Positions 25,001-35,756 of a DNA stretch of 64,000 nucleotides are shown here, one piece after another. How positions within the stretch are numbered: position 1 is the first letter of the stretch; each line of letters starts with the position of its first letter. This stretch comes from Crossaster papposus (lineage: Eukaryota > Echinodermata > Asteroidea > Velatida > Solasteridae). A model generated the notes under the pieces. That model was not told the origin of the DNA, did not search any database, and saw only the letters and a program-made list of their open reading frames with translations. The stretch is from the NCBI GenBank assembly GCA_037893245.1, contig JBAIAA010000804.1, positions 620,001 through 684,000 on the forward strand, in the 5' to 3' direction. Made by a program: the position numbers and the translations under genes.

Positions 25001-28000
25001 TCAAGATGACGTCATCGCGGATCATGTGACGTCACATTAAAGGTGTAGTTTTTAAGACCCTCTAACTCTGAAAGTACAACTCCGGTTGGGGTCAAACTTG
25101 GTTTGCAAGTATTCGAGGATGTGTTATAGACGAAAATTAAGATGACGTAATTATGACATCATCGGGTGTCATGTGACGTCAGATTAAAGGTTCAATTTTC
25201 TCCATAGGTTTTGTACACGTTTTTCTTCAAAATATTGAATTTGACACTTCTGTCAATTCGATCGACTTGAGACTTAGCACAGACCTCGACCACCATCCTT
25301 AGGAGGGCCAAGAAAAAAATATTCAAGATGACGTCATCGCGGATCATGTGACGTCACATTAAAGGTGTAGTTTTTAAGACCCTCTAACTCTGAAAGTACA
25401 ACTCCGGTTGGGGTCAAACTTGGTTTGCAAGTATTCGAGGATGTGTTATAGACGAAAATTAAGATGACGTAATTATGACATCATCGGGTGTCATGTGACG
25501 TCACGTTAAAGGTGCAATTTTTTCCCATAGGTTTTGTACACGTTTTTCTTCAGACTATTGACTTTGACACTTTGGTAAATTCGATCGACTTGAGACTTAG
25601 CACAGACCTCGACCACCATCCTTAGGAGGGCCAAGAAAAAAAAAATCAAGATGACGTCATCGCGGGTCATGTGACGTCACATTAAATGTGTAGTTTTTTA
25701 AGACCCTCTAACTCTGAAAGTACAAGTCCGGTTGGGGTCAAACTTGGTTTGCAAGTATTCGAGGATGTGTTATAGACGAAAATTAAGATGACGTAATTAT
25801 GACATCATCGGGTGTCATGTGACGTCACATTAAAGGTTTAATTTTCTCCATAGGTTTTGTACACGTTTTTCTTCAAAATATTGAATTTTACACTTCTGTA
25901 AATTCGATCGACTTGAGACTTAGCACAGACCTCGACCACCATCCTTAGGAGGGCCAAGAAAAAAATATTCAAGATGACGTCATCGCGGATCATGTGACGT
26001 CACATTAAAGGTGTAGTTTTTAAGACCCTCTAACTCTGAAAGTACAACTCCGGTTGGGGTCAAACTTGGTTTGCAAGTATTCGAGGATGTGTTATAGACG
26101 AAAATTAAGATGACGTAATTATGACATCATCGGGTGTCATGTGACGTCAGATTAAAGGTTCAATTTTCTCCATAGGTTTTGTACACGTTTTTCTTCAAAA
26201 TATTGAATTTGACACTTCTGTCAATTCGATCGACTTGAGACTTAGCACAGACCTCGACCACCATCCTTAGGAGGGCCAAGAAAAAAATAATCAAGATGAC
26301 GTCATCGCGGGTCATGTGACGTCACATTAAATGTGTAGTTTTTTAAGACCCTCTAACTCTGAAAGTACAAGTCCGGTTGGGGTCAAACTTGGTTTGCAAG
26401 TATTCGAGGATGTGTTATAGACGAAAATTAAGATGACGTAATTATGACATCATCGGGTGTCATGTGACGTCACATTAAAGGTTTAATTTTCTCCATAGGT
26501 TTTGTACACGTTTTTCTTCAAAATATTGAATTTTACACTTCTGTAAATTCGATCGACTTGAGACTTAGCACAGACCTCGACCACCATCCTTAGGAGGGCC
26601 AAGAAAAAAATATTCAAGATGACGTCATCGCGGATCATGTGACGTCACATTAAAGGTGTAGTTTTTAAGACCCTCTAACTCTGAAAGTACAACTCCGGTT
26701 GGGGTCAAACTTGGTTTGCAAGTATTCGAGGATGTGTTATAGACGAAAATTAAGATGACGTAATTATGACATCATCGGGTGTCATGTGACGTCAGATTAA
26801 AGGTTCAATTTTCTCCATAGGTTTTGTACACGTTTTTCTTCAAAATATTGAATTTGACACTTCTGTCAATTCGATCGACTTGAGACTTAGCACAGACCTC
26901 GACCACCATCCTTAGGAGGGCCAAGAAAAAAATAATCAAGATGACGTCATCGCGGGTCATGTGACGTCACATTAAATGTGTAGTTTTTTAAGACCCTCTA
27001 ACTCTGAAAGTACAAGTCCGGTTGGGGTCAAACTTGGTTTGCAAGTATTCGAGGATGTGTTATAGACGAAAATTAAGATGACGTAATTATGACATCATCG
27101 GGTGTCATGTGACGTCACATTAAAGGTTTAATTTTCTCCATAGGTTTTGTACACGTTTTTCTTCAAAATATTGAATTTTACACTTCTGTAAATTCGATCG
27201 ACTTGAGACTTAGCACAGACCTCGACCACCATCCTTAGACGGGCCAAGAAAAAAATATTCAAGATGACGTCATCGCGGATCATGTGACGTCACATTAAAG
27301 GTTCAATTTTCTCCATAGGTTTTGTACACGTTTTTCTTTAAAATATTGAATTTGACACTTCTGTAAACTCGATCGACTTGAGACTTAGCACAGACCTCGA
27401 CCACCATCCTTAGGAGGGCCAAGAAAAAAATATTCAAGATGACGTCATCGCGGATCATGTGACGTCACATTAAATGTGTAGTTTTTAAGACTCTCTAACT
27501 CTGAAAGTACAAGTCCGGTTGGGGTCAAACTTGGTTTGCAAGTATTCGAGGGTGTGTTATAGACGAAAATTAAGATGACGTAATTATGACATCACCGGGT
27601 GTCATGTGACGTCACATTAAAGGTTTAATTTTCTCCATAGGTTTTGTACACGTTTTTCTTCAGACTATTGAATTTGACAATTTGGTAAATCCGATCGACT
27701 TCAGACTTAGCACACACCTCGACCATCAAACCCAGGAGGGCCAAGGGGAAAATCGTCAGGATGACGTCATCGTGGGTCATGTGACGTCACATTAAAGGGG
27801 CAGATTTTAGGACCCTCTATCTCTGGAAGTACATGTCTGATTGGGGCCAAACTTGGTATGCAAGTATTCTAGAATGTGTCATAGACGTAAATTAAGATGA
27901 CATCATGATGACATCATCGGGTGTCATGTGACGTCACATTAAAGGTTCAATTTTCCCCATAGGATTTGTACACGTTTTTTCAACTAATATATCTTTGGCA

Positions 28001-30848
28001 ATTGTGTAAATCCAATCGACTTCAGACTTGGCACACACAAAGACCATCATCAGATACACATATAGAAAGTAATGTTAGACACCCGAAACAGCTCTGTGTT
28101 TGTCCACAAACACATGTCTAGTTTTTTTTCCTTCTGTTTCAGACTATTCTCCATAGGATTTGTACACGTTTTTTTTTCAGCCAGTACACTTTGACACTTT
28201 GGTAGATCCGATCGACTTGAGACTTTGCATACTCTAAGACCACCACCCACAGATAGTCCTAGAAGAAATTCGTAACGATTACGTCATTCATGGTCACGTG
28301 ACGTCACGTTAAAGGTGCAATTTTTTCCCATAGGTTTTGTACACGTTTTTCTTCAAAATATTGAATTTGACACTTCTGTACATTCGATCGACTTGAGACT
28401 TAGCACAGACCTCGACCACCATCCTTAGGAGGGCCAAGAAAAAAATAATCAAGATGACGTCATCGCGGGTCATGTGACGTCACATTAAAGGTGTAGTTTT
28501 TTAAGACCCTCTAACTCTGAAAGTACAAGTCCGGTTGGGGTCAAACTTGGTTTGCAAGTATTCGAGGATGTGTTATAGACAAAAATTAAGATGACGTAAT
28601 TATGACATCATCGGGTGTCATGTGACGTCACATTAAAGGTTCAATTTTCTCCATAGGTTTTGTACACGTTTTTCTTCAAACTATTGAATTTGACACTTCT
28701 GTAAATTCGATCGACTTGAGACTTAGCACAGACCTCGACCACCATCCTTAGGAGAGCCAAGAAAAAAATAATCAAGATTATGTCATCGCGGGTCATGTGA
28801 CGTCACATTAAATGTGTAGTTTTTTAAGACCCTCTAACTCTGAAAGTACAAGTCCGGTTGGGGTCAAACTTGGTTTGCAAGTATTCGAGGATGTGTTATA
28901 GACGAAAATTAAGATGACGTAATTATGACATCATCGGGTGTCATGTGACGTCACATTAAAGGTTCAATTTTCCCCATAGGTTTTGTACACGTTTTTCTTC
29001 AAAATATTAAATTTGACACTTCTGTAAATTCGATCGACTTGAGACTTAGCACAGACCTCGACCACCATCTTTAGGAGGGCCAAGAAAAAATATTCAAGAT
29101 GACGTCATCGCGGGTCATGTGACGTCACATTAAAGGTGTAGTTTTTTAAGACCCTCTAACTCTAAAAGTACAAGTCCGGTTGGGGTCAAACTTGGTTTGC
29201 AAGTATTCGAGGATGTGTTATAGACAAAAATTAAGATGACGTAATTATGACATCATCGGGTGTCATGTGACGTCACATTAAAGGTTCAATTTTCTCCATA
29301 GGTTTTGTACACGTTTTTCTTCAAACTATTGAATTTGACAATTTGGTAAATCCGATCGACTTCAGACTTAGCACACACCTCGACCATCAAACCCAGGAGG
29401 GCCAAGGGGAAAATCGTCAGGATGACGTCATCGTGGATCATGTGACGTCACAATAAAGAGGCAGATTTGAGGACCCTCTATCTCTGGAAGTACAAGTCTG
29501 ATTGGGGTCAAACTTGGTATGCAAGTATTCCAGAATGTGTTATAGACGAACATTAAGATAGCATCATGATGACATTACCAGGTGTCATGTGACGTTTGTA
29601 CACGTATTTTTAAACCAATTAACTTGGGTAAATCCGATCGATTTCATACTTGGCACACACACAATAAAGGTCATCTTAGACACCCGAAACAGCTCTGTGT
29701 TTGTCCACAAACACATTTCTAGTTTTTTTTTGTTTTTTTTTCCCTTTTGTTATAGACTATTCTCCATAGGATTTGTACACGTTTTTTTTTCAGCCAGTAC
29801 ACTTTGACACTTTGGTAGATCCGATCGACTTGAGACTTTGCATACTCTAAGACCACCACCCACAGATAGTCCTAGAAGAAATTCGTAACGATTACGTCAT
29901 TCATGGTCACGTGACGTCACGTTAAAGGTGCAATTTTTTCCCATAGGTTTTGTACACGTTTTTCTTCAGACTATTGACTTTGACACTTTGGTAAATCCGA
30001 TTGACTTTAGACTTAATATAAACCTCAACCACCATCCTCAGGAGGGCCAAGAGGAAAATCGTCATGATTACGTCATCGGGGGTCATGTGACGTCACGTTA
30101 AAGGTGCAGTTTTTAGGACCCTCTATCTCTGGAAGTACAGGTCCGATTGGGGTCAAACTTGGTATTCATGTATTCCAGGATGAGTTATAGACAACAATTG
30201 GATGACATTATGATGACGTCATCGGGTGTCATGTGACGTCACATTAAAGGTGCAGTTTGTAGGACCCTCTATCTCTGGAAGTACAGGTCCGATTGGGGTC
30301 AAACTTGGTATTCATGTATTCCAGGATGAGTTATAGACAAAAAATAAGATGACATTATGATGACGTCATCGGGTGTCATGTGACGTCACATTAAAGGTGC
30401 AGTTTATAGGACCCTCTATCTCTGAAAGTACATGTCCGATTGGGGTCAAACTTCTTATACAGGTATTCCGGGATGTGTTATAGACGAAAATTAGGATGAC
30501 GTCATGATGACATAATCGTGGGTCATGTGACGTCACATTAAAGGTGTAGTTTTTAAGACTCTATATCTCTGGAAGTACAAGTCCAATTAGGGTCAAACTT
30601 GGTATTCAGGTAATCCGGGATGTGTTATAGACGACAATTAAGTTGACGTCATGATGACATCATCAGGTGTCATGTGATGTCACATTAAAGGTGTAGTTTT
30701 CCCCATAGGATTTGTACACGGTTTTTTTTAACTTATATATCTTGGGAAAATTGGAAAATCCAATCGATTTCAGACTTGGCACACACATAATGAAAGTCAT
30801 CTTAGACATCCGAAACAGCTCTGTGTTTGTCCACAAACACATGTCTAG
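21755..30848 (+). mobile_element. Nested Helentron-type non-autonomous elements (four copies)
   Basis: Four copies of a 30-bp palindromic 5' terminus (AGCTGTTTCGGC, 6-nt loop, GCCGAAACAGCT) lie at 21755-21784, 21817-21846, 21870-21899 and 21931-21960. Four copies of a 3' terminus (GAAACAGCT, then hairpin TGTGTTTGT-CC-ACAAACACA, then CTAG) end at 24344, 28121, 29722 and 30848. A 5' inverted terminus repeated just upstream of a 3' hairpin, T-T insertion sites and tandem-repeat cores are known marks of Helentrons and their non-autonomous derivatives. Each outer 5' end is cut in its T-run, and each later body resumes with a T-run, as nested insertion predicts. There is no Rep/helicase ORF, so the copies depend on a helper elsewhere. 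The innermost copy is 21931-24344. Confidence 0.75.
22140..30700. repeat. Tandem core repeats rich in TGACGTCA palindromes
   Basis: The bodies of the nested elements are head-to-tail repeats with modules such as GTGACGTCACATTAAAGG, TTTTGTACACGTTTTT, GATCGACTTGAGACTTAGC and CTCTGGAAGTAC. Periods of about 498-503 bp are seen at 22535-23540, and of about 322 bp with higher-order multiples of about 645 and 965 bp at 24540-27490. Each unit has two or three TGACGTCA or near-TGACGTCA sites, often as GATGACGTCATC and ATGTGACGTCAC. TGACGTCA is the consensus cAMP-response element bound by CREB/ATF factors; binding here is inference only. Confidence 0.85.
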
Positions 30849-31399
30849 TTTATGTTTGAAACTGTGCTAAAAGAGGAAGGCCACGCCTCTTAATTTGTAG
30901 GGGTTTCCAGGAGTTTGTCTGAGCCTATTTCAAACAACAGGCTCGGGTGTTTTCTAAGAACTAGAGGCGATATGAAAGCAGTTTTGGAATCCTCAAAAAC
31001 CTGTATTTATATGAGTTAACATGTTTCGAAATTGTTAGGTTGGAAAACATTAATTTTGATAGAATTGTTGGGGGGAAAATAATTAAAAATCAATAGCCGT
31101 CATTTCCATACCGGAAATCAGGATTACTGGGTGCATTGATGTCAAAGAGGAGGGTGAACTCTTCATTGTACAAAATGTCGCAGTGTGTGCACTGACAAGG
31201 GTGTCTCTAATACTGTGTGGATTCACCATGTTGATATTAAAACAATCGTGATCGATTGAGGGCCTTTGCACTGCATGCACTGTCGTGATCACGCCACCAC
31301 GCGTCTCGTCACCGTCCACAGAAATCGAAACAGCTTGCAACTCAGCTTGCAAGCTCGGTTGACTCTCCGTCATGTATGCTCTACCGTTCCCTATCGAAA

Positions 31400-31523
31400 G
31401 CTCGCTGTTACTGTTTACGTTTTGAAGCACCTTGAACCTGGAAAAGCAACTTCATCAAAATTTGCTCGTATTTTATTCATTGATTATTCATCGGCTTTTA
31501 ATATCATATATAATTCCATTTAA
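31400..31523 (+). mobile_element. LINE reverse-transcriptase fragment
   Basis: The plus strand reads LKHLEPGKATSSKFARI followed by LFIDYSSAFNIIYNSI. The second part matches the catalytic-region motif (F/Y)xDFSSAFNTI of non-LTR reverse transcriptases. It is too short to be functional and has no recognisable flanking domains. Confidence 0.6.
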
Positions 31524-33348
31524 GGTTTACCAAAAGTTGATTGAAATTAATATACCGCAATCTTCTTCTTCTTGAAACTTCTTACTGGAGCGCAGAATCG
31601 GTACAAGTCTCTTAAACCTACAGTTTTATACCATCGGCTGTGCGTATTTGTTTTTAAGAAGGGAAGTCTTTAATTGCAACTTACAGGCTTTAATTTGTTG
31701 TAATAATGATGGTTTCTTATGTGTAAAAATATGTAAGTCCATTATAAGTCCATTTTACGATTTTGTGTATTATTGGTTGAATAAATCTACCCCACTTACC
31801 GCATACCATAGAAGCTCGTTAAACGAGCAGATATTCCGAAGACTACTAAAACATAATGATATACATATCTTTAGCATGCAAATTATACGTGACCCAGCAC
31901 GCCAGCCTATCAGCATAGACTTTAAAACATGTGACGTACTTTCTATCAGAAATATGGACAAATCTGCTGGTTGGTAAATTTTGGCTGCCATGATGTTTTT
32001 TGTGATAAAACAACGGCTATACTGAAGACCCGATATAAGACGCCTATTGGAATTTGGAGTTTTGCACAATAATCGGCGAATCGCCGAAACTATAATGCAA
32101 GAGGATGTTTCATAGACTAACTAATTTAGGGCAGCATCATCAGGCCTAAAATTGTATCTCGAAGGAACCGTGGGTGTTGAAACAAAACTGGTAATGCACC
32201 GAAACTTGGCAATGACGAAGGTCTGTCTATGGCGAGCCCATTTAACATCAAGTGTGATTTTGTTTTGATGAGCTACGGATTGAAGTAAACGCTGACCACA
32301 ACTCAGAGTTCACATTGGTCAATGACCCCAATGTGGTCGGAAGGAACACTCTGTATCCAGCCACTCTCCCTTTAGGAGTCACAGAAACAGATGGACAATT
32401 AATTTGGGCCAATTCCATGAAATAAGTTGGATATCTTGTGGTTTATATAATGGGTAAAAGTTGTTGAAGAGAGTGAGAAAGCATCATTCTGAATCAGGAA
32501 TTGGCAGCAACCACTTAACAATTTTCTCCCCCTCCTTTCCTTTTTTTTTTTTTTTAATGTGGGCCTTTTTAGTTTTATTTTAGTTTAAACAAAATTGTGT
32601 CCCTTTTCTGTTACTCTAAACCAAACTCGTTCGAATTGGTTCTTTCATAAAATAATTTTGACTATGTATTTCTTTTACGATGATTCTTTTTTGTTTTCTT
32701 AGTTTTAATAATTATAGACTCTATTGTGTGTGGTTTGGCCTTGTGGAATTTATTAACTATATTCGGTCCGGCCTATAGTAGCCCTAGAATAAATGATTCT
32801 CTATTAATGTACCCATAACACTGGCCTATTTGTCTCCTCCCTTCTGTTCATTAAAAGACTTAATTAGATACATCTCTCAAGGAATTAGAGATATCTCTAA
32901 AAAGTTAAAGATATATCTCTAAATAATTCGAGATTTGTATAAATAATTAAAGATATCTTCATTTTATTAGGAGATATCTCTAAATAACTGTCGCCAATCT
33001 TGTGAGCCTTAACGTCATTACCAAGTTTCGCTGCATATAGTTTCGTTGCAACATCAGCATCAAACAGACGTAGTTGTTTGACGTCCTCTAAATTGCAGCA
33101 CGCGTGTTGATAATAATCAAACGATCTTCCGCGGCCACCAATTCATTCGACTAATTTGTAAGTGTGCACTAGACGTCACAGCCAGTATTTGGAGTAGCCA
33201 CCTTCCCTCGTTTTATTAACCAATAACAACGAACACAAAAATATTGTAAACAAAAACATAACAAATCAAATCAAATTAGAATGTTAGAAATAAATATATA
33301 CCTTCAAGATGACGTCATGACGTCTGTCTGCGAGACATGAGTTCACTG
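31524..33348. other. Gene-poor stretch with a short AGAGATATCTCT repeat
   Basis: No gene is recognised. Positions 32868-32990 contain four or five spaced copies of AGATATCTCTAAA-like palindromic units. An open stretch at about 32253-32424 (plus) ends in GVTETDGQLIWANSMK and stop; it looks protein-like, but I cannot assign it and see no clear splice acceptor. The remainder is AT-rich. Confidence 0.4.
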
Positions 33349-33380
33349 TATGGGAATACGACTTTGTTTTCTATTAAAAG

Positions 33381-33872
33381 CCCAGAAAAGGCGTTGGTTG
33401 ATACCATTCCTTCTTATTCCTCCATGGTTGATACAGACAGCAGGACGGTGGCCATGGAAGTCGGAATCCGCCAAGGAGTGTGTAACAACTCACCTGCCGA
33501 ATCAACTAGCCCTGAAAATGGATGGCGCTGAGCGTGCCGCCCATACCCGGCCGTCGGGGCAGAGAGCGCGGACCGCCGCCCGGGTGGTACGCCCCGACGA
33601 GTAGGAGGGCCGCCGCGGTGCGCGTCGAAGCGCCGGCCGCAAGGTAGCCTTTAAACAAGGCCACATGTCTGATAGACGCCGAGCGACTAAAAAGAGACTA
33701 ATCGCGAAAACCTGAGTGAACGCCAGTGCGAATTCGTCATTCGGTCGCGCGTTCACCCCGGGTATCTAGACTCATCTCAGCCGCTTAGCCAGAGTCACGA
33801 GGCCTTGTCAAAAGGCTAGCCGCAAGGCCGCGTGGAGCCGCCGCGGGCGCAGATCTTGGTGGTAGTAGCAAA
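33381..33872 (+). pseudogene. 28S rRNA gene fragment (truncated, interrupted)
   Basis: The sequence is collinear with an internal part of eukaryotic 28S rRNA. It starts at CCCAGAAAAGG.GTTGGTTGATA, runs through CAGCAGGACGGTGGCCATGG, AACTCACCTGCCGAATCAAC and GACGAGTAGGAGGGCCGCCG, and ends at GGTGGTAGTAGCAAAT. It lacks the rest of the gene on both sides. It is interrupted by a 174-bp TIR element (33645-33818) and by a 30-bp tandem-like insertion near 33404-33433. Direct repeats of 31-32 bp flank it. It is a dispersed, non-functional rDNA fragment, not part of an rDNA array. Confidence 0.92.
33645..33818. mobile_element. 174-bp TIR element inserted in 28S rDNA, 9-bp TSD
   Basis: The ends TAGCCTTTAAACAAGGCC and GGCCTTGTCAAAAGGCTA are inverted repeats (18 bp, three mismatches). 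GCCGCAAGG is duplicated at 33636-33644 and 33819-33827. Removing the element plus one duplicate restores a continuous 28S segment. A 9-bp duplication is typical of Mutator-like elements, but superfamily assignment from so short an element is tentative. Confidence 0.85.
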
Positions 33873-34059
33873 TATGGGAATACGACTTTGTTTTCTATTA
33901 AAAGTACTGTGTAAAATATCGTGTACAAAGTATATGGGATTTGGGCACCAAAAATAAAGGTTTAAAGCGCTTTTCATTGAAACTTCCGGTCGAGTAGTGA
34001 CGTCATTGAGCAGCATTGAGCTGATCAATTATAACAAGTTATACATAAATTATAAAGTA

Positions 34060-34735
34060 ATTTTAGCAAACTTCGCCACGCAAATCAACTGATTATTCAT
34101 TTTAAACATGTTTCAACCTGCTACCAGAGAGCGGTATAAAGGCTGGTTCATACTTCACGCGAATGTCATATTACGAAGCGATTTGTTAAGACAACGGAGA
34201 AACCTCGAGACTGCCATCGTTGAAAGTAAGTTCACATCATATTCCACTTTCATAATTTTCAGATGATTTTGCAAGTAATATAACAAATGAAATCCCTTGA
34301 TTATTCTATCAATTCTCCTAAAAAATCTAAATCACATCTTTTAATTGTTGATTTTATATTGATTTTCAAAATTAATAAATAAATTAATCTTTGGTTGCAC
34401 GTAATTTGATACTTGATGACGTCTTCAACAAAAAGCTCGAGAACTGTCTTAACTTTACTATTTTTACTACTTTTACTAATCTGGATTATATCTCCCACAG
34501 TTTTGTCAGCATGAAGCTTATTATATACAAGTACATAAGTTAAAAGTAATTTTAGCAAACTTCGCCAAACAGATCAACTGATTATTCATTTTAAACATTT
34601 TTTTAAAACCTGCCGCTAGAGGGTGCTTTTACATTTTATGACCTGACCAGTAACTTTTTTGAAAAGTACAATAAGCCAGAGACTAACATCGTTGAAAGTA
34701 AATTAATATTATTTTCCACTTCCAACTTACAAGGC
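34060..34735. repeat. Diverged direct duplication of about 200 bp
   Basis: GCAAACTTCGCCACGCAAATC at 34067 recurs as GCAAACTTCGCCAAACAGATC at 34554. Both are followed by CAACTGATTATTCATTTTAAAC and, later, by ATCGTTGAAAGTAA at about 34218 and 34689. The copies lie about 487 bp apart in the same orientation. No coding content is seen. Confidence 0.7.
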
Positions 34736-34895
34736 ACGTCCGATTTGGACCGTGAAGAAGGATATCGTTTTTCGAAGATTAAATCTATTCCACCTTAAGA
34801 CGAAGTCACGTGACCCATGATGACTGCGACACACGTTCACTATAGGGGGGTTCACCTAGGTTACATGTTATGGGAATACGACTGTTTTCTGTTAA

Positions 34896-35129
34896 CCAGT
34901 TCGCACCGGGATTATTTTAACAACGCTGAGCCGATGGGCGGGATTATTTTTAACGAAACTCGATCCGAAGCGTGTTCAGGCTGATAGTGCCGGGAAGCAC
35001 ACCCACGCATTTCCGGCCTTGCGCGCTGCTGACATACATTTCCGAACTTGAACTTGGCGTGTTTATGCGTCATCCGTTTTGAATATTGGGAAATTTTTGC
35101 GTTTATATACGTCATCCGGCGCGAACTGG
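34896..35129. mobile_element. TTAA-type MITE, copy 1 (234 bp)
   Basis: The ends CCAGTTCGCACCGGG and GGCGCGAACTGG are inverted and flanked by TTAA on both sides (34892-34895 and 35130-35133). TTAA target duplications are made by piggyBac- and Kolobok-type transposases. The copy interrupts a member of the GGGAATACGACT repeat family, which continues at 35134. Further copies are at 51208, 61415 and 63283. Confidence 0.85.
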
Positions 35130-35187
35130 TTAACAGTCTATAGGATTTCGGTACCAACCAACCCCCCAAAAAACTCATTCGAAGCGA

Positions 35188-35480
35188 TTTGCTCATCAGC
35201 ACGTAGCTTTTGTGTGCGGTAAACTTTTACCGACTTTTCTGCCTTGCGAGTCCGTGAGGCAAATATCTTCCTTGTTTGATTTTGTTTCGCCTCACGAGTC
35301 GAAAATCTCAGTGTGTGCGGTGAATCCGAGGTATACGTGATGAATCAAAATCTTGAAATCACGTGACCAGCGTATGTGTGCTTTTATTGGATATATTTTT
35401 GTTTTTAAGCTCAACACGTAGCGAGGCAGAAATCTCAGCAAAAGTTCACTGCACACGGTGAGCTACGTGCTGAGCAAACG
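35188..35480. mobile_element. MITE of about 293 bp with CACGTAGCT termini
   Basis: The left end TTGCTCATCAGCACGTAGCT and the right end AGCTACGTGCTGAGCAAA are inverted repeats. Inner GTGCGGTAAACTTTT and AAAAGTTCACTGCACAC are also complementary. No ORF belongs to it. Confidence 0.7.
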
Positions 35481-35756
35481 GCGTCAAATGACCTTCTGCA
35501 CAGCAGATAGCTCTCGTGTGCGGCGGGCTTATGAGGGGAGCCCTTTGCACACCAGCCTTCTATGTCACCAAGTAGTTCCGAATCTTGCAACACACACCGA
35601 TTACATTGAGCCCATTATTGATACATTTCCACACTTTTCCCCTGATATTTATAGAGATGATGTCTTTACAGTTTAATGAAATATGGACCATTAAGAGAAT
35701 TGTTATTTATGCCAGCTCATCATGCGGAGGCATCCTTTTTTTCCCACTCCAGGATG

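Larger units (their letters stand above)
33349..33904. repeat. 31-32-bp direct repeats flanking the 28S fragment
   Basis: The sequences 33349-33380 and 33873-33904 are identical over 32 bp (beginning TATGGGAATACGACTTTG and ending TATTAAAAG). They directly bound the 28S fragment, so they behave as a long target-site duplication. The duplicated sequence belongs to a repeat family also seen at 34868-34893 and, reversed, at about 40387-40450. Confidence 0.85.

Noticed and set aside
21755-30848. Classical Helitron instead of Helentron-type
   Set aside because: Classical Helitrons start with TC, insert between A and T and lack a terminal 5' palindrome. Here the 5' palindrome, its partial inverted copy before the 3' hairpin and the T-T junctions fit Helentron-type ends better.
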